This document shows, one piece after another, positions 1 through 6,485 of a stretch of 10,318 nucleotides of DNA (positions within the stretch are counted from its first letter, which is position 1; each line of letters starts with the position of its first letter). A program made the position numbers and the translations under genes. A model generated the notes under the pieces. It was not told the DNA's origin, made no database searches, and worked only from the letters and a program-made list of their open reading frames with translations. Source of the stretch: an uncultured Phascolarctobacterium sp. (GTDB taxonomy: Bacteria > Bacillota > Negativicutes > Acidaminococcales > Acidaminococcaceae); contig NZ_CAJMEH010000068.1 in assembly GCF_905212365.1 (NCBI RefSeq), forward strand, positions 1 through 10,318, read 5' to 3'.

Positions 1-731
1 GCGTCGCTGCCAGCCGCCGCCGTAGCCCGCGCCCGCGTGCGCAGGCTTTCGGGGTCGCGCTGCAGCAAAATTTTGCCGATGCTCGCGCCGTAATCATGCG
101 CCAGGCCTTCCTCGGAAATAGCCATATTGTACTCAATCTGGCGCTTTAACAACGGCAGTACGTTATCCAGCGGCATATTACGCGCCGCGTCCAAAACGTC
201 CTCGATAGTCCACACGCTCTGCGCCGCTCCCGCAGCCTCCGGCACGATTGGTTTTTCCAAAACCGTCGCGCCGTTCTTTTTTATAGCAGTGATATTGGTG
301 TGGTCCGTGCGAATAGTCACCTCGGCGTTCTGCCCGCCTGCCGCGACGAAAACGCGAATATAAAAAATATCAGGCTCTTCGGAAACGTGAATCTTAATCA
401 CGCCGGACTGCGCCAATTTTTTAATCGTTTCTTTTTCCCGACCGTCGATATAAGCCAGCACCTCCAGCTGGCGCTCCGGGTGCGCGGCGACCAAGCCTGC
501 GGCGCAGGCGACCTCGATGCCCTTCATCTGATTGGTATTGGGCACGACCACGCTCTTGACGTTTTTAATAATATTGCGGCTGACCCAAATTTCTACCTGC
601 TCCGGAAAGCAGCCCAGCTGCTCGCGGCACACGGCCGCGCAATAGGCGATAGCGATGGGCTCCGTACAGCCCATGGCCGGGATCAATTCCTCGGCCAGCG
701 CCTCCTCGTAAACGGCGTATTTATTTTCCAT
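1..731 (-). CDS. cyuA: L-cysteine desulfidase / UPF0597 (CyuA/YhaM) family protein, C-terminus outside window
   Basis: The reading frame is open from ATG at 731 down to base 1, giving 243 codons; the family is usually about 430 residues, so the C-terminal part is missing at the window edge. Residues 10-30 contain the family signature: EELIPAMGCTEPIAIAY, with Cys22 in the MGCTEP motif expected to help hold an iron-sulfur cluster. The family is related to the alpha subunit of iron-sulfur L-serine dehydratase, and characterised members break cysteine down to pyruvate, ammonia and sulfide in the cytoplasm. The start is supported by a GGAGGG site five bases upstream. The lysA terminator lies between this gene and lysA, so it probably has its own promoter; TTGCTT/TATTAT with 16-bp spacing inside the terminator region (about 793-820) is a weak candidate. 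Desulfidase is a family-level call; another substrate is possible. Confidence 0.8.
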   Translation of the reverse strand, partial: MENKYAVYEEALAEELIPAMGCTEPIAIAYCAAVCREQLGCFPEQVEIWVSRNIIKNVKSVVVPNTNQMKGIEVACAAGLVAAHPERQLEVLAYIDGREKETIKKLAQSGVIKIHVSEEPDIFYIRVFVAAGGQNAEVTIRTDHTNITAIKKNGATVLEKPIVPEAAGAAQSVWTIEDVLDAARNMPLDNVLPLLKRQIEYNMAISEEGLAHDYGASIGKILLQRDPESLRTRARATAAAGSD

Positions 732-801
732 AATTACCCTCCATCCGCAAACGGCACGGCCCGGCCGCCGCTCTGAATATTCTAAAACAATTTTATAATA
801 A

Positions 802-842
802 AAAAATCCGTCCAACAAGCAATTTTTGTGTGACGGATTTTT
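802..842 (-). terminator. Rho-independent terminator of lysA
   Basis: An 11-bp perfect stem (802-812 with 832-842, core GACGGA/TCCGTC) encloses a 19-nt loop. On the minus strand it is followed by a T-run and AT-rich DNA. It begins 26 bases after the lysA stop codon and separates the trmB-lysA unit from the desulfidase gene. Confidence 0.85.
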
Positions 843-868
843 CTGTTTGTTAAACGCCGGCCGGACGC

Positions 869-2161
869 TTACATTTTTATCTGTGCTTCCGCCTCCAGCT
901 TCGCGCCGTATTCGGGGCTGAAATCGAAGGTTGCGAAATAATCGGCGGGAGTTTCGGCGCGGCGGATCAGCTTAGCGCTGCCGTCCTCCTGCAAAAGTAT
1001 TTCCGCGCTGCGCAGCTTGCCGTTGTAATTGTAGCCCATGGAAAAGCCGTGCGCGCCCGCGTCGTGAATAAAGAGCAGGTCGCCGATATCGATTTTGGGC
1101 AGCATTCTGTCGATAGCGAATTTATCGCTGTTTTCGCACAGGCCGCCGGTAACGTCGTACTTGTGGTCGCAGGGCGCGTCCTCCTTGCCCATCACCGTAA
1201 TATGGTGGTAAGCGCCGTAAATAGCCGGACGCATCAAATTGGCCGCGCAGGCGTCGCAGCCGATATATTCCTTATAGGTGTGCTTCTCGTGGATAGCCTT
1301 CGTAACCAAGCCGCCGTTGGGAGCCAGCATAAAGCGGCCCAGCTCCGTAAAAATCTTTACGTCGTCCATGCCCGCCGGCACTAAAATTTCCTCGTAAGCC
1401 TGACGCACGCCCTCGCCGATAACCATTAAATCGTTATCCTGCTGTTCGGGGCGATAAGCCACGCCGATGCCGCCGGACAAATTGATAAATTCGATATGCG
1501 CGCCGGTTTTTTCCTTCAGCTCTACGGCCACCTTGAACAAAATCCGCGCCAGCTCCGGATAATAAGCGTTGGTCACGGTGTTGGAAGCCAGAAAAGCGTG
1601 CATGCCGAAATGCTTCACGCCCTTTTGCAGCAAAATTTTATAAGCTTCGATAATCTGCTCATGGGTCATGCCGTATTTAGCGTCGCCGGGGTTATCCATA
1701 ATATTATTGGCGATAGCAAAATGGCCGCCGGGATTATAACGACAGCTGATGGTGTCGGGAATATCGGCTGTCTTTTCCAAAAAATCGATATGCGTAATAT
1801 CGTCCAGATTTATCGTGACGTTCAGCTTGCGCGCCAGCCGAAAATCCTCCGCCGGCGTAGCGTTGGAAGAAAACATAATCTCGCTTTCCTTAAAGCCCAC
1901 AGCGTCGCTCATCAAAAGCTCCGTATAGGAGGAGCAGTCGGCGCCGCAGCCTTCTTCGCGCAAAATTTGCAGCAGGTAGGGGTTAGGCGTAGCCTTCACG
2001 GCAAAATATTCCTTAAAGCCCTTGTTCCACGCGAAAGCCTTGTACAGCAGGCGCGCCGTGCGGCGAATGCCTGCCTCGTCGTACAGATGAAAGGGCGTGG
2101 GATATTGGGCGATTATTTTCTCTAATTGCTCTTTAGTTACAAAGGGTACTTTCTTCGACAT
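869..2161 (-). CDS. lysA: Diaminopimelate decarboxylase (PLP-dependent)
   Basis: This 430-residue protein belongs to the fold-type III PLP decarboxylases (alanine-racemase-like barrel plus C-terminal sheet domain). LysA converts meso-diaminopimelate to L-lysine and CO2 in the cytoplasm, the last step of lysine synthesis. Visible landmarks are the PLP lysine in YFAVKATPNP (Lys56), a glycine-rich phosphate-binding stretch LSGGIGVAYRPE, ELGRF (usually EPGR), the C-E-x-x-D motif in GGLCENSD, and the C-terminal GFSMGYNYNG. The usual GAY of LysA is GAH here, which I associate with a Firmicutes/Bacteroides-type subgroup. Start: GTG at 2170 overlaps the upstream stop, but ATG at 2161 is preferred because an AAAGGTGA site sits six bases before it. 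That site overlaps the trmB stop codon, so the two genes are translationally close. A related amino-acid decarboxylase remains possible. Confidence 0.87.
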   Translation of the reverse strand: MSKKVPFVTKEQLEKIIAQYPTPFHLYDEAGIRRTARLLYKAFAWNKGFKEYFAVKATPNPYLLQILREEGCGADCSSYTELLMSDAVGFKESEIMFSSNATPAEDFRLARKLNVTINLDDITHIDFLEKTADIPDTISCRYNPGGHFAIANNIMDNPGDAKYGMTHEQIIEAYKILLQKGVKHFGMHAFLASNTVTNAYYPELARILFKVAVELKEKTGAHIEFINLSGGIGVAYRPEQQDNDLMVIGEGVRQAYEEILVPAGMDDVKIFTELGRFMLAPNGGLVTKAIHEKHTYKEYIGCDACAANLMRPAIYGAYHHITVMGKEDAPCDHKYDVTGGLCENSDKFAIDRMLPKIDIGDLLFIHDAGAHGFSMGYNYNGKLRSAEILLQEDGSAKLIRRAETPADYFATFDFSPEYGAKLEAEAQIKM

Positions 2162-2166
2162 ATATA

Positions 2167-2862
2167 TCACCTTTCCGTAAGTTGAATAAGCGCGATCTCG
2201 TTTTTCAAAGCTTCCTTAAATAAATCCACCAGATTACGCTTACAGGAATACAAGCAGCTGGAATCTTCCGCGTCCTCCAAATCCCCGGTCAAAACCGTGC
2301 GGGAATCGGCAATCAGGCGTATTTGCTCATTTTGTTTGACTGTACCGTAGCAAATTGCGCCCGGAAGCGTAAAGGACTTATCGCTGATAACGACTACCTT
2401 CAGCCCGCGGGCCACCGCTTCTGCCAGCGGCTGGCGCAGCAGCGCCAAAACCCGAGCGTTGGCCGACACATAAATGCGCGCCTGCGCCTGACGCACCGTA
2501 TTGCGCAGCTTGTTGATGATTTCACGCTCGCCCTTAATCGTGATGTAGCCTTCCGCGTCGCTTTGCAGCACCGGCAGCCGGCTGAGAATATCTTCCTTAA
2601 TCTCTGCCAATCTGTCCAGCTTATTGGCGCAAAATTCCGCAGGGGCCACCGGCGTATAGCGCGTCACCTTGCCTTCCTCCAGCACATAGGCCGCGCCCTT
2701 GTCCACCAGTCCGGCCAAAGCCGTGTAGGTATTGGAGCGCGAAATCCCCGTTTGCTTGGCGGCCTCGTAGCCCGTCAGCTGACCGGCCTTGAGCAGCAGC
2801 ACATACAGCGTCGCTTCCTGCTTAGTCAAATTAAAATTAGTAAGCCCTTCGATAAGATCCAT
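2167..2862 (-). CDS. TrmB-family transcriptional regulator
   Basis: This 231-residue protein has an N-terminal winged helix-turn-helix of the TrmB type: residues 10-65 contain LTKQEATLYVLLLKAGQLTGYEAAKQTGISRSNTYTALAGLVDKGAAYV. Residues 85-100 form a helical linker. The C-terminal effector-like domain (about 105-231) includes a phospholipase-D-like stretch, ARIYVSANARVLALLRQPL. TrmB proteins are best known as sugar-responsive regulators in archaea and are also found in Bacillota. It is the first gene of an operon with lysA; its TGA stop lies inside the lysA ribosome binding site. The ATG start is supported by GAGGG close upstream. It probably controls its own promoter, where an inverted repeat overlaps the start site, and hence lysA. 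The ligand cannot be read from the sequence. Confidence 0.85.
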   Translation of the reverse strand: MDLIEGLTNFNLTKQEATLYVLLLKAGQLTGYEAAKQTGISRSNTYTALAGLVDKGAAYVLEEGKVTRYTPVAPAEFCANKLDRLAEIKEDILSRLPVLQSDAEGYITIKGEREIINKLRNTVRQAQARIYVSANARVLALLRQPLAEAVARGLKVVVISDKSFTLPGAICYGTVKQNEQIRLIADSRTVLTGDLEDAEDSSCLYSCKRNLVDLFKEALKNEIALIQLTER

Positions 2863-2887
2863 AGTCCCTCATTCAGCTCTTCTTTAT

Positions 2888-2933
2888 TGTTCCTGTTTAA
2901 GAACACTATACTATTTTTTTCTGCGGTTGTCAA
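2888..2933 (-). promoter_or_regulatory. Promoter of the trmB-lysA operon with overlapping inverted repeat
   Basis: On the minus strand a perfect -35 TTGACA (2933-2928) is followed by a 17-bp spacer and a -10 TATAGT (2910-2905). The transcript would start near 2898. An inverted repeat, TGTTC (2888-2892) and GAACA (2901-2905) with 8 bases between, straddles the predicted start and touches the -10 box. This is a position where a bound repressor would block transcription. It is a candidate operator for the TrmB protein. Confidence 0.8.
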
Positions 2934-2998
2934 TGACTAACTGTGAAAATAAAGCCGCAGGCGAAAATTTTTCTCGCTTTGCCGCTCCCTGCATATCC

Positions 2999-4129
2999 TT
3001 ACCACTCGTCCGCCGCCAGCTCCGCTATTTCTTCTCCCGCCGGTTCGTCGATTGTTTCCAGTTCCACAGGCTCGCTATCCTCCCAAGAATCGTCAATAGC
3101 TTCCAAACTTTCTCCATCTTCTTCCTCCTCGCGCTTTACTTTAGCCTTATCGTTTACGCCTTGCGCTTGAGCGTCAGCGTTCTGATTTGCCTTTTGCCCC
3201 TTGCGATTCGCCGCCGCCATCGCGTTTGCGCCGTCAGCCTGCGCCGCGTTTTCTGCTTGCAGCCGCAATTCTTCTGCGTCCAGCACCGCCAGCGCCTCCT
3301 CGTCCTTCGTCTGCAAAAATTTGCTGATAAAATAGCGCTGACCCTTACCCGTCACCATGGGCGTGCGCGTAATGTATTCGCGCCCGTCCCGGGGCGATGC
3401 GGCCACGCTTTCCTTGATAATGAACAGCCCCGCGTCCACACACCTTTGGTAAGGCATATTCCACATCTGCCCCTGCTTGCGCTGCAAATAGCCGTTCTCC
3501 CGCAGCCATTCAAAAAAACGGTTCTGGCCGATTTCCACGCCGTTCTGCGCCAGGAGCTTGGCCATTTCGCCCACCAAAATCGCCGTACGGTTTTCGTAAA
3601 CAGCCTTAGCGAAGTCGATACGCGGCTTGTTGCGGACAAAATAAGCGTTCTTGCGCTCGATGAGCGCGTCCCTTTCCTGCAAGGCAGTTTCACGCTGGCC
3701 CAAAAGCTGCAGCGTCGCGATATGCTTTTGCCGTTCCTCCGCCAGCTTGTCCGTCAGCCTTTGCAATTCCTCCGGATTTTGGCGGGCGGCGGCTAAAGCC
3801 GCGTCCGTCAGATACGCGCCGTTTTGGCGCAGCGAGGGGATGACTTCGCCGCACAGCCAGCGCTTAAAATCCTTGGCCGCAGGCAAGCTGCTGGATAAAA
3901 TCAGCGAATAAATGCCAATCTCATTAATCACAACGGCTTTACGAACGCCCTTTTGGGTAACGATTCGTTCTAGGAAGCGGTCGTCCTCGTCCACATGGTC
4001 GATAACCGCTTTGTGCGGATTGGTATAGCCTAGGATTTCCGCTGCGTCGCGGCCCACAAACCACGTTTCGCCGTTACGCCGCACCGTGCGGATTTTAAAT
4101 TGCTCGTTTTTGATTAGCTGTAGCTGCAT
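2999..4129 (-). CDS. BRO-N / KilAC-type phage antirepressor with acidic C-terminal tail
   Basis: This 376-residue protein has three parts. Residues 1-105 are a Bro-N domain: WFVGRDAAEILGYTNPHKAVIDHVDEDD, then INEIGIYSLILSS and AKDFKRWLCGEVIPSLRQNGAY. Residues 112-160 are a helical, coiled-coil-like linker. Residues 160-272 look like a KilAC/ANT domain (FAKAVYENRTAILVGEMAKLLAQNG, NRFFEWLRENGYLQ, YFISKFL). Such proteins are phage regulators that bind DNA or relieve repression. Residues 276-376 are an unusual low-complexity tail; about half of the last 43 residues are Asp or Glu. The frame is also open from GTG at 4135, but ATG at 4129 is preferred because GGAGG lies eight bases upstream. It is the last gene of the accessory operon, about 15 bases after amidase 2. 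No integrase, terminase or structural gene is nearby, so this is not an intact prophage. Confidence 0.85.
   Translation of the reverse strand: MQLQLIKNEQFKIRTVRRNGETWFVGRDAAEILGYTNPHKAVIDHVDEDDRFLERIVTQKGVRKAVVINEIGIYSLILSSSLPAAKDFKRWLCGEVIPSLRQNGAYLTDAALAAARQNPEELQRLTDKLAEERQKHIATLQLLGQRETALQERDALIERKNAYFVRNKPRIDFAKAVYENRTAILVGEMAKLLAQNGVEIGQNRFFEWLRENGYLQRKQGQMWNMPYQRCVDAGLFIIKESVAASPRDGREYITRTPMVTGKGQRYFISKFLQTKDEEALAVLDAEELRLQAENAAQADGANAMAAANRKGQKANQNADAQAQGVNDKAKVKREEEEDGESLEAIDDSWEDSEPVELETIDEPAGEEIAELAADEW
3955..3976 (-). repeat. 22-bp motif, copy 3, inside the antirepressor gene
   Basis: Read on the minus strand this is TTCCTAGAAC, then GAA, then TCGTTACCC. It differs from the copies at 6788-6809 and 7891-7912 at only 3 and 2 positions. 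It encodes residues 52-58 of the Bro-N domain and uses CTA and CGA codons to do so. Confidence 0.65.
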
Positions 4130-4144
4130 AAGCACCGCCTCCCA

Positions 4145-4774
4145 CTACGCAAACAGCGACTGCACTGCGGCGGGCAGCGCCCGGGGCGCCAGCAGCTTGC
4201 GCTCGATAAAATTCTGCATATAAGCCTGCGCCCGCTTGCGCACGCACACGCCGCCAAAGTCCAGCTCCCGCGAATTTTCCCGCGCAGGCAGCCACATCAA
4301 ATCCCGCGAAAAATCGTCCCGCCCGGTAAAATACAGCTGCGCCATATGCTGCTCGTACATGGTCTTGACTGTGCGATAGCAAATTTCCTGCGCCAAACCC
4401 CGGGAAAGAATGGCGACCACAAGGGCTAATTGGGCGATTTGCAGCTCCGTAGGGTAATCGCCGCAAATAATCCGGCGCTTGCTGTCGAACAGCAGGCCGC
4501 TGTTGGTATAGCGCAAATCCTTGCCGCAGCACAGCGCTATGTGGATATCGCCGGACAAAAAGCCCCAGTCCGGAATATTATCCAAAAGATGGAGGCGGGG
4601 CCGGTAAATTTCGCCCGCCTTGTCGATACACAAATGAAATTCGTCGAACACCTCGCCCCACCGCCCCCAGGTATAATGTAAAAAAAGGGTGCGCTCACGC
4701 TCGCCCTTAGCCAGCCGCGCCATTTCCAGCAGCGGCTCGTGTTTTATCTTCACCGGCTTGATTTGCATTTTCAT
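4145..4774 (-). CDS. Peptidoglycan amidase-like protein 2 (divergent Amidase_2 fold)
   Basis: This 209-residue protein shares its layout with the amidase-like protein encoded at 5830-6420: LFLHYTWGRWGEVFDEFHLCIDKAGEIY matches that protein's LYLHWTAGRYGQFFSDYHLNI segment. Both carry a possible metal or catalytic set of His33, His47, a late His (His143 here) and an Asp in a D-L-x-W-L-P motif (Asp158 here). Known Amidase_2 enzymes cut the bond between N-acetylmuramic acid and L-alanine in the cell wall. The middle (residues 60-115) and the C-terminus (170-209) diverge, so activity is uncertain. No signal peptide is visible, so export would need a holin-like route or another system. ATG at 4774 is chosen because GGAG lies eight bases upstream, overlapping the stop codon of the YvrJ gene. 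A longer frame reaching 4846 merely reads the YvrJ gene in another frame. Confidence 0.62.
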   Translation of the reverse strand: MKMQIKPVKIKHEPLLEMARLAKGERERTLFLHYTWGRWGEVFDEFHLCIDKAGEIYRPRLHLLDNIPDWGFLSGDIHIALCCGKDLRYTNSGLLFDSKRRIICGDYPTELQIAQLALVVAILSRGLAQEICYRTVKTMYEQHMAQLYFTGRDDFSRDLMWLPARENSRELDFGGVCVRKRAQAYMQNFIERKLLAPRALPAAVQSLFA

Positions 4775-4787
4775 CTTGCTTGCTCCT

Positions 4788-4937
4788 TTACTTATCCGCC
4801 GCCAGCACGCGGGCCAGCGCTTCGATATTGTTGGACAGTTTTTCAATCTTCGTTTCCATGCGAATCAGCAAATAACAGCTCACAATCATGGGAAAGCCGT
4901 AATTGCCGATGGCGTTCATCAACTGTTCTGCTTCCAT
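4788..4937 (-). CDS. YvrJ-family small membrane protein (holin-sized)
   Basis: This 49-residue protein reads MEAEQLMNAIGNYGFPMIVS in its first 20 residues, followed by CYLLIRMETKIEKLSNNIEA. It has a short N-terminal amphipathic part, one membrane segment (about residues 9-25) and a charged, probably coiled C-terminal helix (26-45). This is the layout of the YvrJ family, named after a Bacillus subtilis gene close to the SigO/RsoA sigma factor genes. It also resembles small BhlA/UviB-type holin-like proteins. The ribosome binding site AAAGGAGG is strong. The stop codon TAA merges with the ribosome binding site of amidase 2 (TAAAGGAGC), so the two are probably translated together. Its function is unknown; a pore or anchor role beside amidases is inference. 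Confidence 0.8.
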   Translation of the reverse strand: MEAEQLMNAIGNYGFPMIVSCYLLIRMETKIEKLSNNIEALARVLAADK

Positions 4938-4965
4938 AGGTTCCTCCTTTCGATTTTTTTATAAT

Positions 4966-5206
4966 CTCCCCCAGTCATTTTGCAAATCTGCAAACTCCCT
5001 CAGTCACCTGCGGTGACAGCTGGCTTTTAAAACTCCCTCAGTCATTTTGCAAGCAAAATGCCAGCTCCCTCAAAGAGGGAGCACAAGAGTTTAGCTTTTT
5101 ACTTTCACCTTGTCCTTCAAAGAGGGGGCACTTCACTTTCGCATTACGCTTTAGTTTTGTTCCCCCTCTTAGAGGGGGATGTTGAGCGTAAGCGAAACAG
5201 GGGGAG
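4966..5206. repeat. Mosaic palindromic intergenic repeat block A
   Basis: This 241-bp block fills the gap between the DUF2922 and YvrJ genes. It contains three starts of a CTCCC(C/T)CAGTC unit (4966, 4995, 5033). Perfect hairpins include CATTTTGC/GCAAAATG (5043-5060) and CTCCCTC/GAGGGAG (5065-5081), plus GTCACC/GGTGAC (5003-5017). A palindrome TCCCCCTCT/AGAGGGGGA lies at 5161-5179, followed by a unit in the opposite orientation ending CAGGGGGAG at 5206. The linker ACAAGAGTTTAGC and the segment CTTTAGTTTTGT also occur in block B, so both are copies of one element. No T-run follows the hairpins, so they are not simple terminators. Confidence 0.85.
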
Positions 5207-5212
5207 AATGCT

Positions 5213-5452
5213 TTACAGCAGCTCCGCGTACTGGCAGGTGTGGAAGCGGGCTTCCGCCAGCTCTGTCAGCTCGTCCTCCGCGTGGGACAAGAGCAGAATA
5301 TTATTGTCTAGGAAATACTGGGCCACCTCGATGCACTCGTCGTTAGTGGCGTCGTCCTTCTGGTCGTAGATAATAATGGTTTTGGTGCGCCCGAATTTAG
5401 TGCGGAACACCAGCTCCAAAGATTTGTTGTCGCCGTCTTTTACCTTAGCCAT
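5213..5452 (-). CDS. DUF2922 family protein
   Basis: This 79-residue protein begins MAKVKDGDNKSLELVFRTKF and continues GRTKTIIIYDQKDD, then a helix ECIEVAQYFLDNNILL. The pattern of a short beta hairpin, Lys/Thr-rich strand and amphipathic helix fits DUF2922, a small Bacillota family of unknown function commonly found beside DUF1659 and YvrJ proteins. No signal peptide or membrane segment is seen. ATG at 5452 is chosen because it follows a perfect GAAAGGAGGTGA site. An upstream extension of the frame to 5527 only reads through repeat block B. Repeat blocks lie immediately on both sides: block B ends about 28 bases before the start codon, and block A begins seven bases after the stop. Confidence 0.85.
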   Translation of the reverse strand: MAKVKDGDNKSLELVFRTKFGRTKTIIIYDQKDDATNDECIEVAQYFLDNNILLLSHAEDELTELAEARFHTCQYAELL

Positions 5453-5480
5453 AGATTTCACCTCCTTTCGGTTTGATAAA

Positions 5481-5604
5481 CTCCCCCAGTCGCTTTCAGC
5501 GACAGCCCCCTCAACGAGGTGGCACAAGAGTTTAGCATTACACTTTAGTTTTGTCCCCCCTCTTAGAGGGGGGTGACTGCGAGCTTACGAGCAGACAGGG
5601 GGAG
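5481..5604. repeat. Mosaic palindromic intergenic repeat block B
   Basis: This 124-bp block fills the gap between the DUF1659 and DUF2922 genes. Its ends are roughly inverted, CTCCCCCAGTC and GACAGGGGGAG. The left unit holds two hairpins: GTCGCT/AGCGAC (5489-5503), and GCCCCCTC/GAGGTGGC with one mismatch just after it. The right half holds the palindrome CCCCCCTCT/AGAGGGGGG (5555-5573) and a CTGC/GCAG hairpin. It has the same linker words as block A, which makes it a shorter copy of the same element: two units facing each other around an AT-richer linker. Confidence 0.85.
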
Positions 5605-5612
5605 AATGGGCC

Positions 5613-5840
5613 TTACGCCGTTTGCGTCAGCTCGTATTTTTCCGTCAGCACGACTCTGTTGGGCGCAGAGCTCATCAAAGAACCCAGCTTGCGCATACCT
5701 TCCAGCAGCACGTCGTCGCTGACAGACGGCTGCACGCGGCCGATGTTGCGGGCAACGAACTTCTCATTGCCCTCGTCGTCGTAGCCGTTGGGAATTTCCA
5801 GACTTACGCTGCGGTAAGTCAGAATTTTGTTAGCGGACAT
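5613..5840 (-). CDS. DUF1659 family protein
   Basis: This 75-residue protein reads MSANKILTYRSVSLEIPNGY at its start, then DDEGNEKFVARNIGRVQPSVSDDVLLEGMRKLGSLMSSAP. The layout (strand, DDEGNE turn, strand with conserved R-N-I, then a helix) fits DUF1659, a small Bacillota family of unknown function that recurs with DUF2922 and YvrJ proteins. ATG at 5840 follows a strong GAAAGGAGGTGA site. That site lies within the last codons of amidase 1, and the two genes overlap by 11 bases, so they are translationally coupled. Its leader is nearly identical to that of the DUF2922 gene. A longer frame to 6008 only reads amidase 1 out of frame. Confidence 0.85.
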   Translation of the reverse strand: MSANKILTYRSVSLEIPNGYDDEGNEKFVARNIGRVQPSVSDDVLLEGMRKLGSLMSSAPNRVVLTEKYELTQTA

Positions 5841-6420
5841 AAATTTCACCTCCTTTCGTAGTATTTTTAACTTCCTCATACTCCCGTGCCAGTTGGCGCA
5901 GCAGCCGGCCGCCGGGCTGTAAAATTCCCCGAGCGTCCGGCAGCCAAGCCAAATCCCAGCGCAAATCCGCATCGCCGCTGCCGGGGCCGTAGCCGTCCAG
6001 CTCCGCAACTTCGCAGTGAGTGGCGACGTGCGCAGCGTCCGGCGGCAGTCCCATACCCTTGCACAAAACTGCGATTACCGCCGCCAATTTTGCTACCTGC
6101 GCCTGCGTCGGCTCAAAGCCCTGCGGGTAAACAGGCTCGCCGTCCGCGTCCAAAAAAGCGCCGTAAGCGCAGCACAGCGCGATTCCCACCGCACCGGTAT
6201 TGCGCCGCCAGGTGTGGGCCTTGCGCTCCGTCAGGCTGACGCAGGTCTGAAAAATTTCGCCCCCGCCGCCAATGTTCAGGTGGTAATCGCTAAAGAATTG
6301 GCCGTAGCGCCCAGCCGTCCAGTGCAGGTACAGCCGCTGGATTTGGCCCCGCGCCCGGCAGGCCAGCCCTTCCAGCTCCGGCAAAGAAATTTCAGGAGGA
6401 CCAGCAACAATCATAAGCAT
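5830..6420 (-). CDS. N-acetylmuramoyl-L-alanine amidase (Amidase_2-like) 1
   Basis: This 196-residue protein has the T7-lysozyme-type amidase layout. LYLHWTAGRYGQFFSDYHLNI carries the first zinc-ligand candidate, His33, and the conserved Y-H pair (His47). GAVGIALCC forms the next strand. PTQAQVAKLAAVIAVLC is the usual helix. VATHCEVAELDGYGPGSGD is followed by RWDLAWLP, giving His135 and Asp156. Such enzymes cleave the glycan-peptide amide of peptidoglycan. There is no signal peptide, as in many phage endolysins. Two starts are possible: ATG at 6420 lies only three bases from GGAG, while ATG at 6414 has a better nine-base spacing. The stop codon overlaps the DUF1659 gene by 11 bases. It is the first gene of the accessory operon, facing the AT-rich regulatory region. 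Confidence 0.8.
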   Translation of the reverse strand: MLMIVAGPPEISLPELEGLACRARGQIQRLYLHWTAGRYGQFFSDYHLNIGGGGEIFQTCVSLTERKAHTWRRNTGAVGIALCCAYGAFLDADGEPVYPQGFEPTQAQVAKLAAVIAVLCKGMGLPPDAAHVATHCEVAELDGYGPGSGDADLRWDLAWLPDARGILQPGGRLLRQLAREYEEVKNTTKGGEIYVR

Positions 6421-6485
6421 TCGCTCCTTTCAAATTGCGCCGTTTGAAAAATTTTACGAGGGAATGGCGCGTGTAAATTTACCCC

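Noticed and set aside
2941..2998. Terminator after the antirepressor gene
   Set aside because: Only short, interrupted pairings (GCGA/TCGC with a T/A loop) are possible and there is no clean T-run; not convincing.
2789..3796. Long plus-strand open frame of 335 codons
   Set aside because: It lies antisense to the antirepressor and trmB genes, has low-complexity Leu/Arg/Phe-rich composition and no recognisable domain; the minus-strand genes explain the region.
4095..4532. Minus-strand frame of 145 codons overlapping amidase 2
   Set aside because: Out-of-frame reading of amidase 2; Ala/Gly/Arg-rich without domain features.
5453..5527. N-terminal extension of the DUF2922 frame
   Set aside because: It reads through repeat block B; the ATG at 5452 has the strong ribosome binding site.
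4966..5604. CRISPR array
   Set aside because: Repeat units are palindromic, unevenly spaced, in both orientations and flank a gene; no regular repeat-spacer pattern or cas genes.
5841..6008. N-terminal extension of the DUF1659 frame
   Set aside because: It overlaps amidase 1 out of frame, while ATG at 5840 has a perfect ribosome binding site and fits family length.
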